Positions 42,547 through 52,356 are shown, counted from the first letter of the stretch. The stretch: 64,000 bases of DNA from Psychrobacter sp. UBA5136 (GCF_002414005.1 NZ_DHYG01000066.1:62001-126000); one strand, 5' to 3'. The notes: generated from the sequence alone by a model not told the origin. A program made the numbers and translations.

Positions 42547-45397
42547 AATGGCGCACCTCGCCATCGCCGCTGACGTTGGTCACGCAGCGTGCGCATAATT
42601 CAGGATGCGCCGCATCTGTACCGATATCATCACGGATATGCCAGCAGCGTACGCATTTGGTGCCAGTCGCCGCACTGACATCAACGACTAACTCACCTGA
42701 TTCATCCGCACTATTGTCAGTTTGCGCTTTTACATTGGCTTTATCAGTAGGTGCTTTACTCATCGGCTGTAATGTCGCGCTGCTGGTAATTAAAACAAAA
42801 CGCAGCTCTTCGCCAAGTTTCGCTAAGCTGTCATACATCGCGCCATCGGCATATAAATCAACGCCTGCAGACAAGTTAGCATTGATGATTTTTTCACCGC
42901 GCGCGGTTTCGATATGCTTATTGACGCTATCTTTTGCTTGCATGATACGTTGCCAGTCGTCGCTGGTGATGGCGCTAAGCTCAAACGCTGGGAATTCATA
43001 CCACTCTTGGGTAAACACGTAGCCTGCATCCTTGCCGTTTTTACCTTCCAATACTTCCCACGCTTCTTGCGCGGTGAATGATAAAATCGGCGTAATCCAG
43101 CGAATCAGCGCATGAGCGATATGATAAATCGCCGTTTGCGCTGAGCGGCGCGGCTGTCCATCAGTTTGGGTGGTGTACTGACGGTCTTTAATAATATCTA
43201 AATAAAAACTGCCCAAGTCCTGCGAGCAAAACGCGGTAACATGCTGGGTGACTTGGTGAAAGTCCATCGCATCATAAGCGCTGATGATTTGCGCTTGTAC
43301 GCTTTGGGCGCGTTCAATGATAAATTTATCAAGGCTAACCAGCTCATTAATGTCCACGCTGTTGGTTGCTGGATCAAAGTCATCGGTATTAGCAAGTAAG
43401 AAGCGTAAGGTGTTACGAATACGGCGGTACATATCGATGGCGCCTTTAAACACCGTTTTACCCGCGCTCATCTCGTAGCGATAATCGCTTGAGGCAATCC
43501 ACAGACGCAGCATGTCCGCGCCGGTTTTATTAATCTCGTCCTGCGGCGTGATGATATTGCCAAGTGACTTACTCATCTTGCGACCGTTTTCATCAACCAC
43601 AAAACCATGGGTTAATACTTGCTTAAACGGTGGGCGCTCGTACATTGCCTCTGACGTTAGCAGAGAAGTCTGGAACCAACCGCGGTGTTGATCCGAGCCT
43701 TCTAAATACATATCAGCGGGATTGGTCAATTCATCGCGCTGCTCAAGAACGGTAAAATGCGTCGTTCCTGAGTCAAACCAAACGTCTAAGGTATCGGTCG
43801 CTTTATCATAATCAGCAGCTTCTGCCCCTAAAAAGTCTTCACAGCTGGCATCAAACCAAGCTTCAACGCCGCCTGCAGCGATTTTTTGCGCTGCCACTTC
43901 CATTAATTCTAGCGTGTTTGGATGCAGCTCGCCGGTTTCTTTATGAGTGAAAAAGGTAATTGGCACGCCCCATGTACGCTGGCGTGAGATACACCAATCG
44001 GGGCGACCTGTCATCATGGCTTCAATACGGTTTTGCCCCCAAGCAGGCGTCCAATTAACCGAAGGAATATCGGCAAGCGCACGCTCCCGTAAGCCCTTGA
44101 CTTCCATATTGATAAACCACTGCGGCGTGGCGCGGAAAATAATCGGCGACTTATGACGCCAGCAATGCGGATAGCTGTGCTCAATTTTGGTATGGCTGAT
44201 TAAATGGCTGTTATCATGCAAGGCAGCAATGATTTGTGGATTGGCTTTATAAATGTGCTCACCGGCAAATACCGCCGCGCTGTCCAAATAAACGCCCGTG
44301 CCACTGACGGGGTTTTCAACGGGCAGATTATATTTAAGACCAACGATATAATCATCAAGACCGTGACCGGGCGCCGTATGGACGAGGCCCGTACCGCTAT
44401 CAGTGGTCACGTGCTCACCTAGGATAAGCGGCACTTGACGATCGTTAATCAATGGATGCTGGACACGCAAACCTTCAAGTTCGCATCCTGAAACGGTAGC
44501 TAGGATGCCATCATTACTCAATTTAAACTCGCTTAATGCGCTTTCAACCAAGTCCGTGGCTAATAAGAAATTACCTTTAGCAGTTGCCACCACACTATAA
44601 TCATGCTCAGGATGTACCGAGATGGCTTGGTTCGCAGGCAAGGTCCAAGGCGTCGTCGTCCAGATAACAGCAGCGATATTACCTTCGATGTTATTTAATG
44701 CTGCAACCTTGTCGGTGTCTAAAATATCAAAGCTCACATAAATGGCGTCTGAAACTTTATCTTGGTATTCAACTTCGGCTTCAGCTAGCGCAGAGCTACA
44801 GTCCAAGCACCAGTTCACAGGCTTCATACCGCGGGTCACATGGCCGTTGTCATAAATCTTGGCAAGCGCGCGTACGATGTTGGCTTCCTGATGAAAATTC
44901 ATGGTGAGATAAGGGTTGTCCCAATCACCAAACACGCCCAGACGTTTAAAGTCAGCCTTTTGTAGCTCAATCTGGGTACTTGCATATTCGCGGCACAGGC
45001 CACGAAATTCAGTTGCCGAGACTTTTTGCCCAACTTTACCAACTTTGGCTTCGACCTTTTGCTCGATAGGCAGACCATGACAGTCCCAGCCTGGCACATA
45101 GGGCGCATCAAAGCCTGACAAGGTTTTTGACTTCACAATAATGTCTTTCAACACTTTATTGACCGCGTGACCCAAATGAATCTGCCCGTTGGCGTATGGA
45201 GGGCCGTCGTGCAAAATATATTTGGTCGCGCCCGCACGCGCCTGCCGAATTTTGCCGTACACGTCGTCCGCTTCCCAAGCCGCCAGCCAATCTGGCTCAC
45301 GTTTGGCAAGGTTTGCACGCATCGCAAATGGCGTATCGGCAAGGTTAAGAGTGTCTTTATAATCGTGGCTTGGCGTATCGGTGCTTTTATCAGTCAT
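42539..45397 (-). CDS. ileS: isoleucyl-tRNA synthetase
   Basis: Class I synthetase of 952 residues that charges tRNA-Ile. The HIGH motif is DGPPYANGQIHLGHAVNK (about 64-81) and KMSKS is in GRKMSKSLGNIITPQD (about 612-616). The connective peptide editing domain has TTPWTLPANQAISVHPE and GTGLVHTAPGHGLDDY. The C-terminal zinc ribbon is C-x2-C...C-x2-C in KCVRCWHIRDDIGTDAAHPELCARC. A TGCRGCLA-type alternative pattern is absent, so it is the ordinary, mupirocin-sensitive type 1 form. It overlaps lspA; ribF, usual upstream neighbour, is not here. Confidence 0.97.
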   Translation of the reverse strand: MTDKSTDTPSHDYKDTLNLADTPFAMRANLAKREPDWLAAWEADDVYGKIRQARAGATKYILHDGPPYANGQIHLGHAVNKVLKDIIVKSKTLSGFDAPYVPGWDCHGLPIEQKVEAKVGKVGQKVSATEFRGLCREYASTQIELQKADFKRLGVFGDWDNPYLTMNFHQEANIVRALAKIYDNGHVTRGMKPVNWCLDCSSALAEAEVEYQDKVSDAIYVSFDILDTDKVAALNNIEGNIAAVIWTTTPWTLPANQAISVHPEHDYSVVATAKGNFLLATDLVESALSEFKLSNDGILATVSGCELEGLRVQHPLINDRQVPLILGEHVTTDSGTGLVHTAPGHGLDDYIVGLKYNLPVENPVSGTGVYLDSAAVFAGEHIYKANPQIIAALHDNSHLISHTKIEHSYPHCWRHKSPIIFRATPQWFINMEVKGLRERALADIPSVNWTPAWGQNRIEAMMTGRPDWCISRQRTWGVPITFFTHKETGELHPNTLELMEVAAQKIAAGGVEAWFDASCEDFLGAEAADYDKATDTLDVWFDSGTTHFTVLEQRDELTNPADMYLEGSDQHRGWFQTSLLTSEAMYERPPFKQVLTHGFVVDENGRKMSKSLGNIITPQDEINKTGADMLRLWIASSDYRYEMSAGKTVFKGAIDMYRRIRNTLRFLLANTDDFDPATNSVDINELVSLDKFIIERAQSVQAQIISAYDAMDFHQVTQHVTAFCSQDLGSFYLDIIKDRQYTTQTDGQPRRSAQTAIYHIAHALIRWITPILSFTAQEAWEVLEGKNGKDAGYVFTQEWYEFPAFELSAITSDDWQRIMQAKDSVNKHIETARGEKIINANLSAGVDLYADGAMYDSLAKLGEELRFVLITSSATLQPMSKAPTDKANVKAQTDNSADESGELVVDVSAATGTKCVRCWHIRDDIGTDAAHPELCARCVTNVSGDGEVRHYA

Positions 45398-45827
45398 AGA
45401 AGGTGTCTTATTAAATGGGGGTTAGAAGTTGCGTTTAAGATTTAGGCTTAACATTAAATATAATATGGGGTCAAATATTGGATAATCGATACTAGTTTTT
45501 ACTTAGAAAAATTGGCTTAGAACACATGGCACAAAATAGGCTGCTTATAACTCATTTAACTCACTTATAAATGGTTACGTCAATAATAAATACTAATGAG
45601 ACGATTGCAACCCAAAATATCTTTAACAGACAGCAGAGTAATTAGAATAGTGGCGAAGATAACGGCAGCTATTATATGACAAAATGGGTAGGGTAAAAAG
45701 AGCTGACCAGTATCGTCCTATTTTTGACCATAACCCATCGTTTATATCAGCAATACGTCGCCTATTAAATCATAGGTCTGGCATGTTTGATTGCCTATTT
45801 ATTAGATTTTATAAAATTAACTGGCTG
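45398..45827 (-). other. intergenic region upstream of ileS
   Basis: 430 nt between the thioredoxin-like gene's end and ileS. The ileS promoter must lie here, but no clear element stands out. Nothing else recognised. Confidence 0.4.
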
Positions 45828-46397
45828 TCAAAAAATTTCTGACAACCACAAACGCAATCTAAGCGACCAAAGCGGCTGAATACCGGTCAAGCCTTGCATC
45901 ATCTCACCATCTTTTAAAACAACATAAGACGGTGTTACTTGTCCTTGCCAGTCGGCGAATATCTCACCTTCTTGGTCATTAACCGCGGTAAAACGGTAGT
46001 TATTTTCACCAAGATAGCGACGCAATTCTTGATTAGAGCCTGATTTAATGGCAATGGTGACGACAGGATAATCATTTGCAGCGGCAAGCTTGTCTATCGT
46101 CGGCGAGGTCACCCGACAAACCGGACACCAGGTGCCCCAAAAATATACCAGCGTTGGTTTGTCTTGGCTCAGTGCTGCTAAGTCAACGCTTTGCCCTTGA
46201 TAATCGGTCAATTGTAATTGCGGATTGGCAGGCATAATTGGCTGGCGCCACCAATTAACAGCCGTATAAATGACCGCAAATATCAATCCATATATAAGCA
46301 CCATTTTGACGACAGACAGCACTTTTTGCTGCGTGGTTTTTTTTGGTTTCGCAATTGTCTGATTGCTCTCAGTACTTTTATCAGTATCAGTCGTCAT
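45828..46397 (-). CDS. membrane-anchored thioredoxin-like protein (ScsD/TlpA type)
   Basis: A 189-residue protein with one N-terminal membrane segment (about 30-48, VVKMVLIYGLIFAVIYTAVNWW) and a periplasmic thioredoxin fold. The redox motif is WGTWCPVCRVTSP, and a cis-Pro follows in VTPSYVVLKDG. This fits the ScsD/TlpA group, which reduces periplasmic disulfides or supports copper tolerance and cytochrome c maturation; which of these applies cannot be told. The frame is open to a TTG at 46421, but the ATG at 46397 is preferred. No scs or ccm genes are nearby. Confidence 0.84.
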   Translation of the reverse strand: MTTDTDKSTESNQTIAKPKKTTQQKVLSVVKMVLIYGLIFAVIYTAVNWWRQPIMPANPQLQLTDYQGQSVDLAALSQDKPTLVYFWGTWCPVCRVTSPTIDKLAAANDYPVVTIAIKSGSNQELRRYLGENNYRFTAVNDQEGEIFADWQGQVTPSYVVLKDGEMMQGLTGIQPLWSLRLRLWLSEIF

Positions 46398-46429
46398 AAT
46401 GGCTGCTTTTCTTGCTCTCAAATTTTTAA

Positions 46430-46462
46430 TAGATAAAAATAAACGGCTGAATGGTCAGCCGT
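46430..46462 (-). terminator. terminator of the GNAT-nitrilase gene
   Basis: On the minus strand: stem ACGGCTGA/TCAGCCGT, 4-nt loop, then TTTATTTTTAT. A second hairpin CCGCTA/TAGCGG (46505-46522) lies closer to the gene without a direct T-run. Confidence 0.75.
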
Positions 46463-46548
46463 ACTATTCATAAATTCTTTAGGATACTTTTAAAAAATCG
46501 CACGCCGCTATTCACGTAGCGGTTTTATTTCGAACTGCCTATAAGCGC

Positions 46549-48186
46549 TTAAGGTTTTTTGGCACGGTCTTGCAGTGGATCACCAATAAGCACGCTGCCT
46601 GAGTTTTCACGGCGCTCGGCGTCCGATAATTTACTCGCGGGCACTTTGGCTTTTCTCTTCCATTTTAAGCTAAATAAATCATCGCGGCGGTCAAGCAGAT
46701 TATGTACCGAGCCTTCGTGACGCACGTGAGTGAGCTTATCTAAGTTTACATCAGAGAAAAATACCATTTCGGTATTGGCTGTCGTTTCTGCCATAATTGC
46801 ATCGTGCGGGAAGGCAAAATCTGATGGCGAGAAAATAGACGACTGCGCGTATTGAATATCTAAGCTTTCTACTTGCGGCAAGTTACCAACTGAGCCGCAA
46901 ATCATCACATAACACTCGTTTTCAATCGCCCGCGCATGCGCACAGTGGCGTACGCGCAGATAGCCGTTTTGTGTATCTGTCCAAAATGGAACGAATAAAA
47001 TATCCATGTCATCAAGCGCCATTAAGCGTGCAAGCTCTGGGAACTCAACGTCGTAGCAGATCAAAATACCGATTCGACCAGCGTCGGTGTCAAACACTTT
47101 GACCTCATCGCCGCCTTCAATCACCCACGCGCTACGCTCATGCGGGGTAATATGGATTTTGCGCTGCTCTTCGACCGTTCCATCGCGACGGCACAAATAG
47201 CTGACGTTATAGAGGGTATCATCCTCGTCTAATAATGGCATTGAGCCTGTGATGACGTTGACGTTATAACTGACCGCCAAGTGCGATATCTCGTTTTTAA
47301 ACCACTCGGTATAATCCGCCAAGAAACGGATGGCAACGTTTTGATCGGTTGATTCACACAGACCCATCAGCGGCGCATTAAAAAACTCTGGCAAGCAAGC
47401 AAAATCAGAGTTGTAATCGGCCATGATATCGACAAAAAACTCGACCTGCTGTAACAGCTCTTCAGGCGATTCTACTTCACGCATTTGCCACTGAATACCG
47501 CCGATGCGTACCTCAGATTTGCGGGTGTTGGGTTTGTACTCTTTTGGCTCGTAATAAATGTTTGCCCACTCAAGCAAGGTCGCAAAACCTTTTGACTGGG
47601 CATCATCAGGCAAATAGGCGGTCAAGATACGCTTTACGATAAAGCCATTTGATAACTGAAACGACAGCGCGGGATCGTGAATTTCACGCGATTCAACGGC
47701 TTCGATATATTCACCAGGGGTCAAATCTTGGTGATTGTGATAATTGGGGATACGACCACCAGCCAAAATAGCGCGGAAGTTTAACTGGCGACACAGCTCT
47801 TTACGTGCATCATAGAGCCTGCGACCTAAACGATAACCGCGATAATCGGGATCAATCAGCGCATCAAGCCCATAAATAGCGTCACCCTCAGGGTTGTCTT
47901 TGATGATTTCTTTGTGACCAATCAAATCATCATAGGTGTGCGGGTTAGAAAATTTGGCATAGTCAACCCGCATGGACAGTACCATACCAATCAGCTGGTC
48001 ATGGTCAAATAAGGCAATCTGCCCTTCAGGAAAGGCGTCAATCAAGGTATGAATGGTGTTCTTTGACCATGCGCCGCCTAAATTGACATAAACGCGGTCC
48101 ATCAAGGCTTTGAGTTGCGGGTAATCTTTTTTCTTAATCTCGGCAATGGTTAGGTGAAAGTCGTCTAATTTTTCTATCTTGCTCAT
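46549..48186 (-). CDS. GNAT acetyltransferase-nitrilase superfamily fusion protein
   Basis: A 545-residue two-domain protein. The N-terminal half (about 10-215) is a GNAT acetyltransferase with the acetyl-CoA loop in DPDYRGYRLGRRLYDARKELCRQL. The C-terminal half (about 226-510) is a carbon-nitrogen hydrolase with the full catalytic set: E267 in LPEFF, K343 in EEQRKIHIT and C377 in GILICYDVEFPE. Its substrate is unknown. The fusion is known from many bacteria and might couple amide hydrolysis to acyl transfer or channel a product. It stands alone between two intergenic regions, with CAGGTAC before the ATG. Confidence 0.9.
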   Translation of the reverse strand: MSKIEKLDDFHLTIAEIKKKDYPQLKALMDRVYVNLGGAWSKNTIHTLIDAFPEGQIALFDHDQLIGMVLSMRVDYAKFSNPHTYDDLIGHKEIIKDNPEGDAIYGLDALIDPDYRGYRLGRRLYDARKELCRQLNFRAILAGGRIPNYHNHQDLTPGEYIEAVESREIHDPALSFQLSNGFIVKRILTAYLPDDAQSKGFATLLEWANIYYEPKEYKPNTRKSEVRIGGIQWQMREVESPEELLQQVEFFVDIMADYNSDFACLPEFFNAPLMGLCESTDQNVAIRFLADYTEWFKNEISHLAVSYNVNVITGSMPLLDEDDTLYNVSYLCRRDGTVEEQRKIHITPHERSAWVIEGGDEVKVFDTDAGRIGILICYDVEFPELARLMALDDMDILFVPFWTDTQNGYLRVRHCAHARAIENECYVMICGSVGNLPQVESLDIQYAQSSIFSPSDFAFPHDAIMAETTANTEMVFFSDVNLDKLTHVRHEGSVHNLLDRRDDLFSLKWKRKAKVPASKLSDAERRENSGSVLIGDPLQDRAKKP

Positions 48187-48423
48187 AAAGTACCTGTCTG
48201 TCGCTAAAATATACGGCTGTTAATAAAGTTAGTTATAAAATTTGCTGATAAATTTCTGCTAATAAGAAGATGGTAAAAGCTTGTGATATGAATGTCTGCA
48301 ATGAAACAATGGCTAAAGGTAAACATGACTAAAGGTAAACGCCAGCGCAGCGTTTTGTCCCACCTTATTTAAGATTGACTACGATCATTGTCCTTTGCTT
48401 TTACAATAAGTTATAAGTAAATT

Positions 48424-48507
48424 ATAAGCATAGTTTCTTAAGCACAGTCTCTTAAGTATAGTTTCTTAAGCATAATCTCTTAAGCATGGTTTCTTAAGCA
48501 TAGTCTC
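48424..48507. repeat. tandem array of six 14-nt units
   Basis: Six head-to-tail copies of TTAAGCATAGTTTC, exactly 14 nt each with no gaps (units start at 48424, 48438, 48452, 48466, 48480, 48494). The unit ends alternate TTTC, TCTC, TTTC, TCTC, TTTC, TCTC, so the array is three copies of a 28-nt pair. No spacers, so not a CRISPR. Confidence 0.92.
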
Positions 48508-48816
48508 TGCTGTCATTTGTTTTAATGAGGGGTCTGAGGCTATTTACAAGTGCTTATTTTTAAATGGCGCGGAGCTGGGACGCCTGTTTTTGGCTTACTG
48601 TCGCGAGCAATTAGTAGTGCTAGGCTTAGCAATACGCAGGTTATGATAGCAGCCCAAGCTTTCCATCACAGTCAAGCGGCGTAACGTTTTGCTAAGTTTT
48701 TGTGAGTTGGTTTTGGTCGCGAGCTACATTTTTTGAGTGGGCTATTAGTTTGGTACGCTGATATTTATAAGCCATGCGGTTAGGATAAAACCAGTCGATG
48801 TAGTTAAAACAACAAT

Positions 48817-48858
48817 ATAAAAATGACGCTAACATTTAATGTTTAGCGTCATTTTTTA
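48817..48858. terminator. two-way terminator after the D-2-hydroxyglutarate dehydrogenase gene
   Basis: An 11-bp perfect stem AATGACGCTAA/TTAGCGTCATT with a 10-nt loop, A-run on the left and Ts on the right. It serves the minus-strand gene that stops at 48893. Confidence 0.88.
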
Positions 48859-48892
48859 TGGCAGAGCAGCTATTATCTTAATAAATAATCCA

Positions 48893-50359
48893 TCACATAT
48901 CAAAAATCTTGCCACGATTCATAATATTATTTGGGTCAAAGACCTTTTTAATGTCGCGTAAATACTCAATCTCAGTTTCGCTGCGGCTATAGTTTAGATA
49001 CGGCTTTTTCGTCATGCCAACGCCGTGCTCTGCAGATACCGAGCCGCCATATTTTTGTACCGTTTCAAAGACGTATTTATTAACAATCTGACACTCAGAA
49101 AAGAAGTCGTCTTTACTCATATTTTCAGGCTTTAAAATGTTGAGATGCAAATTGCCATCGCCGATATGACCAAACCAGCAAACCTCAAAGTCAGGGTAGT
49201 TGCTGCTAACGATATGGTCAATCTCCGCGATAAACTCTGGTACGTAGCTGATGAGTACCGAAACATCGTTTTTATAAGGGGTAAATACCGAGATGGTTTC
49301 AGAAATATATTCGCGCAGCTTCCAAAGCTCTTCTGCTTGCGCCAGACTTTGGCTCATCACGCCGTCAACCACCCAGCCTTGCTCCATGCAATGCTCAAAG
49401 ATTGCCATGGCTTTATCCATGATAGGCTCATAAGGCGCTTCAAACTCGAGTAGGGTATAAAACTTGGTACGCGATTCAAACGGCTCTTGCACTTGACCAT
49501 GCGCCATGAGTTTATCAATGGCCACCTCATCAAAGAACTCAAACGCCGTTAAATCGATTTGCGCTTGAAAGGCAGAGAGTACATTCATGACATCATTAAA
49601 GCTGTCCATGCCAAGCACTATAACGTTTAAGTCTTGCGGCTGACGCTCAAGCTTGATTTGTGCATGCGTGACAAGGCCAAGCGTGCCTTCGCTACCGATA
49701 AACAATTGGCGCAAATCATAACCGGTGGCGTTTTTAATCATGCCGCGGTTCAGCTGCAAGATATCACCTTTACCCGTGACAACCGTTAAACCCATAATCC
49801 ATTGACGGGTCATGCCATAACGAATGACTTTAATACCGCCGGCATTAGTGCCGATATTGCCGCCAATTTGACTGGAACCTGCTGAAGCAAAGTCGACAGG
49901 GTAGTAAAGGTCTTTTGATTCGGCGAATTGTTGCAACTGCTCAGTGACCACGCCGGCTTCAATCTCAACCATACGGTCAGCAGGATAAAATTGTCCGATA
50001 TGATTCATTTTATCCATGCTAACGACAATCTCGCCATTGGCGGCAACGGCGCCAGCAGACAAACCGGTACGACCGCCACTTGGCGTTAAAACCACATTGT
50101 GCTCATTGGCAAGGAGGACAATCGCTTGAACTTGCTCGGTGGTCTTTGGAAAGACGATGGCAGCAGCGGCAGGGGCGAAATGCTTGGTCCAGTCTTTGCC
50201 CCAATGCTCGAGGCTTTCACTATCGGTTTTGATTTGGCTGGCGTCAAACTGATGTACATCAAGCAAGGTGTTTAAGATGCTTTGAACGGCGTCTGTATTG
50301 GCTGTAGAATTGTTTTGGGCGTTAGAGTTGCTTTGGCTGGCTAAAGAAGTCATGGTCAA
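48893..50359 (-). CDS. FAD-linked oxidase, probable D-2-hydroxyglutarate dehydrogenase
   Basis: A 488-residue flavoprotein of the GlcD/D-2-hydroxyacid dehydrogenase family. The FAD-binding domain has VVLTPSGGRTGLSAGAVAANGEIVVSMDKMN (about 88-118) and DFASAGSSQIGGNIGTNAGGIKVIRYG; the C-terminal domain ends SVSAEHGVGMTKKPYL...FDPNNIMNRGKIF, with the metal-binding HIGDGNLHLNI. It is divergent from serA. In Pseudomonas the gene in this position encodes D-2-hydroxyglutarate dehydrogenase, which removes the D-2-hydroxyglutarate made by SerA and so drives serine synthesis. The call follows that context; D-lactate or glycolate are alternatives. Confidence 0.85.
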   Translation of the reverse strand: MTMTSLASQSNSNAQNNSTANTDAVQSILNTLLDVHQFDASQIKTDSESLEHWGKDWTKHFAPAAAAIVFPKTTEQVQAIVLLANEHNVVLTPSGGRTGLSAGAVAANGEIVVSMDKMNHIGQFYPADRMVEIEAGVVTEQLQQFAESKDLYYPVDFASAGSSQIGGNIGTNAGGIKVIRYGMTRQWIMGLTVVTGKGDILQLNRGMIKNATGYDLRQLFIGSEGTLGLVTHAQIKLERQPQDLNVIVLGMDSFNDVMNVLSAFQAQIDLTAFEFFDEVAIDKLMAHGQVQEPFESRTKFYTLLEFEAPYEPIMDKAMAIFEHCMEQGWVVDGVMSQSLAQAEELWKLREYISETISVFTPYKNDVSVLISYVPEFIAEIDHIVSSNYPDFEVCWFGHIGDGNLHLNILKPENMSKDDFFSECQIVNKYVFETVQKYGGSVSAEHGVGMTKKPYLNYSRSETEIEYLRDIKKVFDPNNIMNRGKIFDM

Positions 50360-50796
50360 ATCTCGGTATAAACGTAAGCGCTATGCATAAAAGGGATTAT
50401 CATATCGCCAAATGGATATAACTAAGCGATGATAACTGTGTTTATATAAATATTAAGTATAAGTGAGCGCGCGGAGCAATGATAGAGAGATATGCTATCA
50501 CGCGCCTACCTATAGAGTAAGTAGCAGCAATAATTAAAAAACCTCTAATAAGGTTTGGATACGCTGTTTTGGCAAAACGTTTGCATAAAAGTTTTGAGTA
50601 CAATGTTGATACCCTAAGGCTATGTACAGCGATTCACTATAGCATAAAAAGTTTTCAGGCTTGATAAGCAATAATTCATCTAATCTCCTAACATCGCCGC
50701 CAAATTTTGTGTAAGATATCCAGACTGTTTTTCGTTTCATCCATCAGACTTATCCCACTGATGATTTTTATAAGACAATTATAGGACAGTTCCCAC
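50360..50796. other. intergenic region between the dehydrogenase gene and serA
   Basis: 437 nt between divergent genes. An open frame of 68 codons (50534-50740, minus strand) lacks a convincing ribosome binding site and family; I do not call it. Both promoters must be here; none is clear. Confidence 0.45.
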
Positions 50797-52023
50797 ATGG
50801 CGTTATCACTACAAAAAGACAAGATCCGGTTTTTATTGCTTGAAGGGCTACACGACAATGCGTTAAAAGTATTGGAAGCGGCGGGTTATCATAACATCGA
50901 AAACATCAGTCACGCCCTAGATCAAGATGAGCTGATCGAAAAGATTAAAGACGCTCACTTCATCGGTATTCGCTCGCGCACGCAATTGACACGTGAAGTG
51001 CTTGAGCACGCCCACAAGCTTATCGGTATTGGCTGCTTTTGTATCGGTACCAACCAAGTCGACTTGGACGCCGCTCGTGATTTGGGTATTCCTGTCTTTA
51101 ACGCGCCATATTCAAACACCCGCTCGGTCGCTGAGCTGGTATTGGCCGAAGCTATCATGTTATACCGCGGTATCCCTGAAAAAAATGCCACTGTCCATCG
51201 CGGCGGCTGGGGCAAATCTGCCACTAACTCGCATGAAGTTCGTGGTAAGACGATTGGTATCGTCGGTTACGGCTCTATCGGCTCGCAATTGTCGGTATTG
51301 GCGGAAAGCTTCGGCATGAAAGTCATTTATCATGATGTTGTGACCAAATTGCCACTGGGTAACGCTGTGCAAGTCGGTAGCTTAGAAGAGCTACTATCAA
51401 CGGCTGATATCGTCACCTTGCATGTGCCTGATGTGCCAAGCACTCGCTATATGATGGGCGCGGCACAATTTGCACACATGAAAGATGGCAGCTACTTTAT
51501 CAATGCGGCGCGCGGTACCTGCGTTGAGATTGATGATTTGGCAGCAGCACTTGAGTCCGGTAAAATCTTGGGCGCAGCGATTGACGTGTTCCCAAAAGAG
51601 CCAAAATCTGCTGACGAAGAGTTTGAATCACCACTGCGTAAATTTGACAACGTTATCTTGACGCCGCATATCGGTGGTTCTACGCAAGAAGCGCAGGCCA
51701 ATATTGGTCTTGAAGTCGCCGATAAGTTTGTTCGCTACTCTGATCAAGGTGATACCGCGACTGCCGTCAACTTCCCAGAAGTTTCTGTGCCGTTTAAAGA
51801 AGGCTCGCATCGTCTGCTGCATATCCACAAAAACGTTCCAGGCGTACTGTCACAGATTAACCGTTTGTTCGCTGAAGCAAATATCAACATTTTAGCGCAG
51901 AGTCTCATGACCGAAGGTGATGTTGGTTACCTGGTGATGGATGTGGATTATAACGATTCTCGCGCCGCTTTAGATCAGCTAAAAGACGTTGAAGAAACCA
52001 TTCGCGTACGTATTTTATTTTAG
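50797..52023 (+). CDS. serA: D-3-phosphoglycerate dehydrogenase
   Basis: SerA oxidises 3-phosphoglycerate with NAD+ to start serine synthesis and can reduce 2-oxoglutarate to D-2-hydroxyglutarate. GIRSRTQLTREVL and FNAPYSNTRSVAELVLAEAI come first, then the NAD site GIVGYGSIGSQL (about 150-161), INAARGTCVEIDDLAAAL, and the catalytic His in LTPHIGGSTQEAQ. The C-terminal ACT domain (about 335-408) is the serine-binding regulatory domain. Length 408, close to E. coli SerA (410). AGGACAG precedes the ATG. A terminator follows. Confidence 0.96.
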   Translation: MALSLQKDKIRFLLLEGLHDNALKVLEAAGYHNIENISHALDQDELIEKIKDAHFIGIRSRTQLTREVLEHAHKLIGIGCFCIGTNQVDLDAARDLGIPVFNAPYSNTRSVAELVLAEAIMLYRGIPEKNATVHRGGWGKSATNSHEVRGKTIGIVGYGSIGSQLSVLAESFGMKVIYHDVVTKLPLGNAVQVGSLEELLSTADIVTLHVPDVPSTRYMMGAAQFAHMKDGSYFINAARGTCVEIDDLAAALESGKILGAAIDVFPKEPKSADEEFESPLRKFDNVILTPHIGGSTQEAQANIGLEVADKFVRYSDQGDTATAVNFPEVSVPFKEGSHRLLHIHKNVPGVLSQINRLFAEANINILAQSLMTEGDVGYLVMDVDYNDSRAALDQLKDVEETIRVRILF

Positions 52024-52356
52024 ATATCCCTAATTTAAAACGAAGTATTTGCCTATCGATAGCAGATGATCCTTGTGGTTGTCTGCTATTTTTTTATGTT
52101 AGGTATCACTATAAGTAGTAAAGGTTTAGATTATTTTGCTTTGATCAATTTTTCTGTGTTAGCGACCTTCGACCATAATAGTGCTACAAAAGTCCTAATG
52201 ATTGAGCAAGTTCAAGCTGGTTAATATTGAGTGAGCAAAACCATTGAACAATTTAAGACCAGACTATGCAAAATAAGACGACAACAATAAAATTTAAAAA
52301 CAATAAAATTCAAAACCTCAACGCGACAATGCGACAACTCTATAACGGCTTAACTC
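52024..52356 (+). other. intergenic region between serA and the DUF488 gene
   Basis: 333 nt. It contains the serA terminator (52059-52097). Near 52283-52315 two tandem copies of AACAATAAAATTYAAAA (16-nt period) lie just ahead of the DUF488 gene. Confidence 0.5.
52059..52097 (+). terminator. terminator of serA
   Basis: An 8-bp stem ATAGCAGA/TCTGCTAT with a 15-nt loop, followed by seven Ts. Confidence 0.8.

Larger units (their letters stand above)
48187..48892. other. 706-nt gene-free region with repeats
   Basis: No supported gene on either strand. From left to right: two copies of CTAAAGGTAAAC (48313 and 48329, 16-nt period), the 6 x 14-nt tandem array (48424-48507), a G/C-richer stretch (48560-48780) that I cannot assign, and a terminator at 48817-48858. 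It is the longest gene-free stretch in the window. Confidence 0.6.

Noticed and set aside
48424..48507. CRISPR array
   Set aside because: The units are contiguous 14-mers with no unique spacers, and no cas genes are in the window.
50534..50740. 68-codon minus-strand open frame between the dehydrogenase gene and serA
   Set aside because: It starts with ATG but has only a weak GATGG ahead of it, no family resemblance and an ordinary intergenic composition. I see no way to support it.
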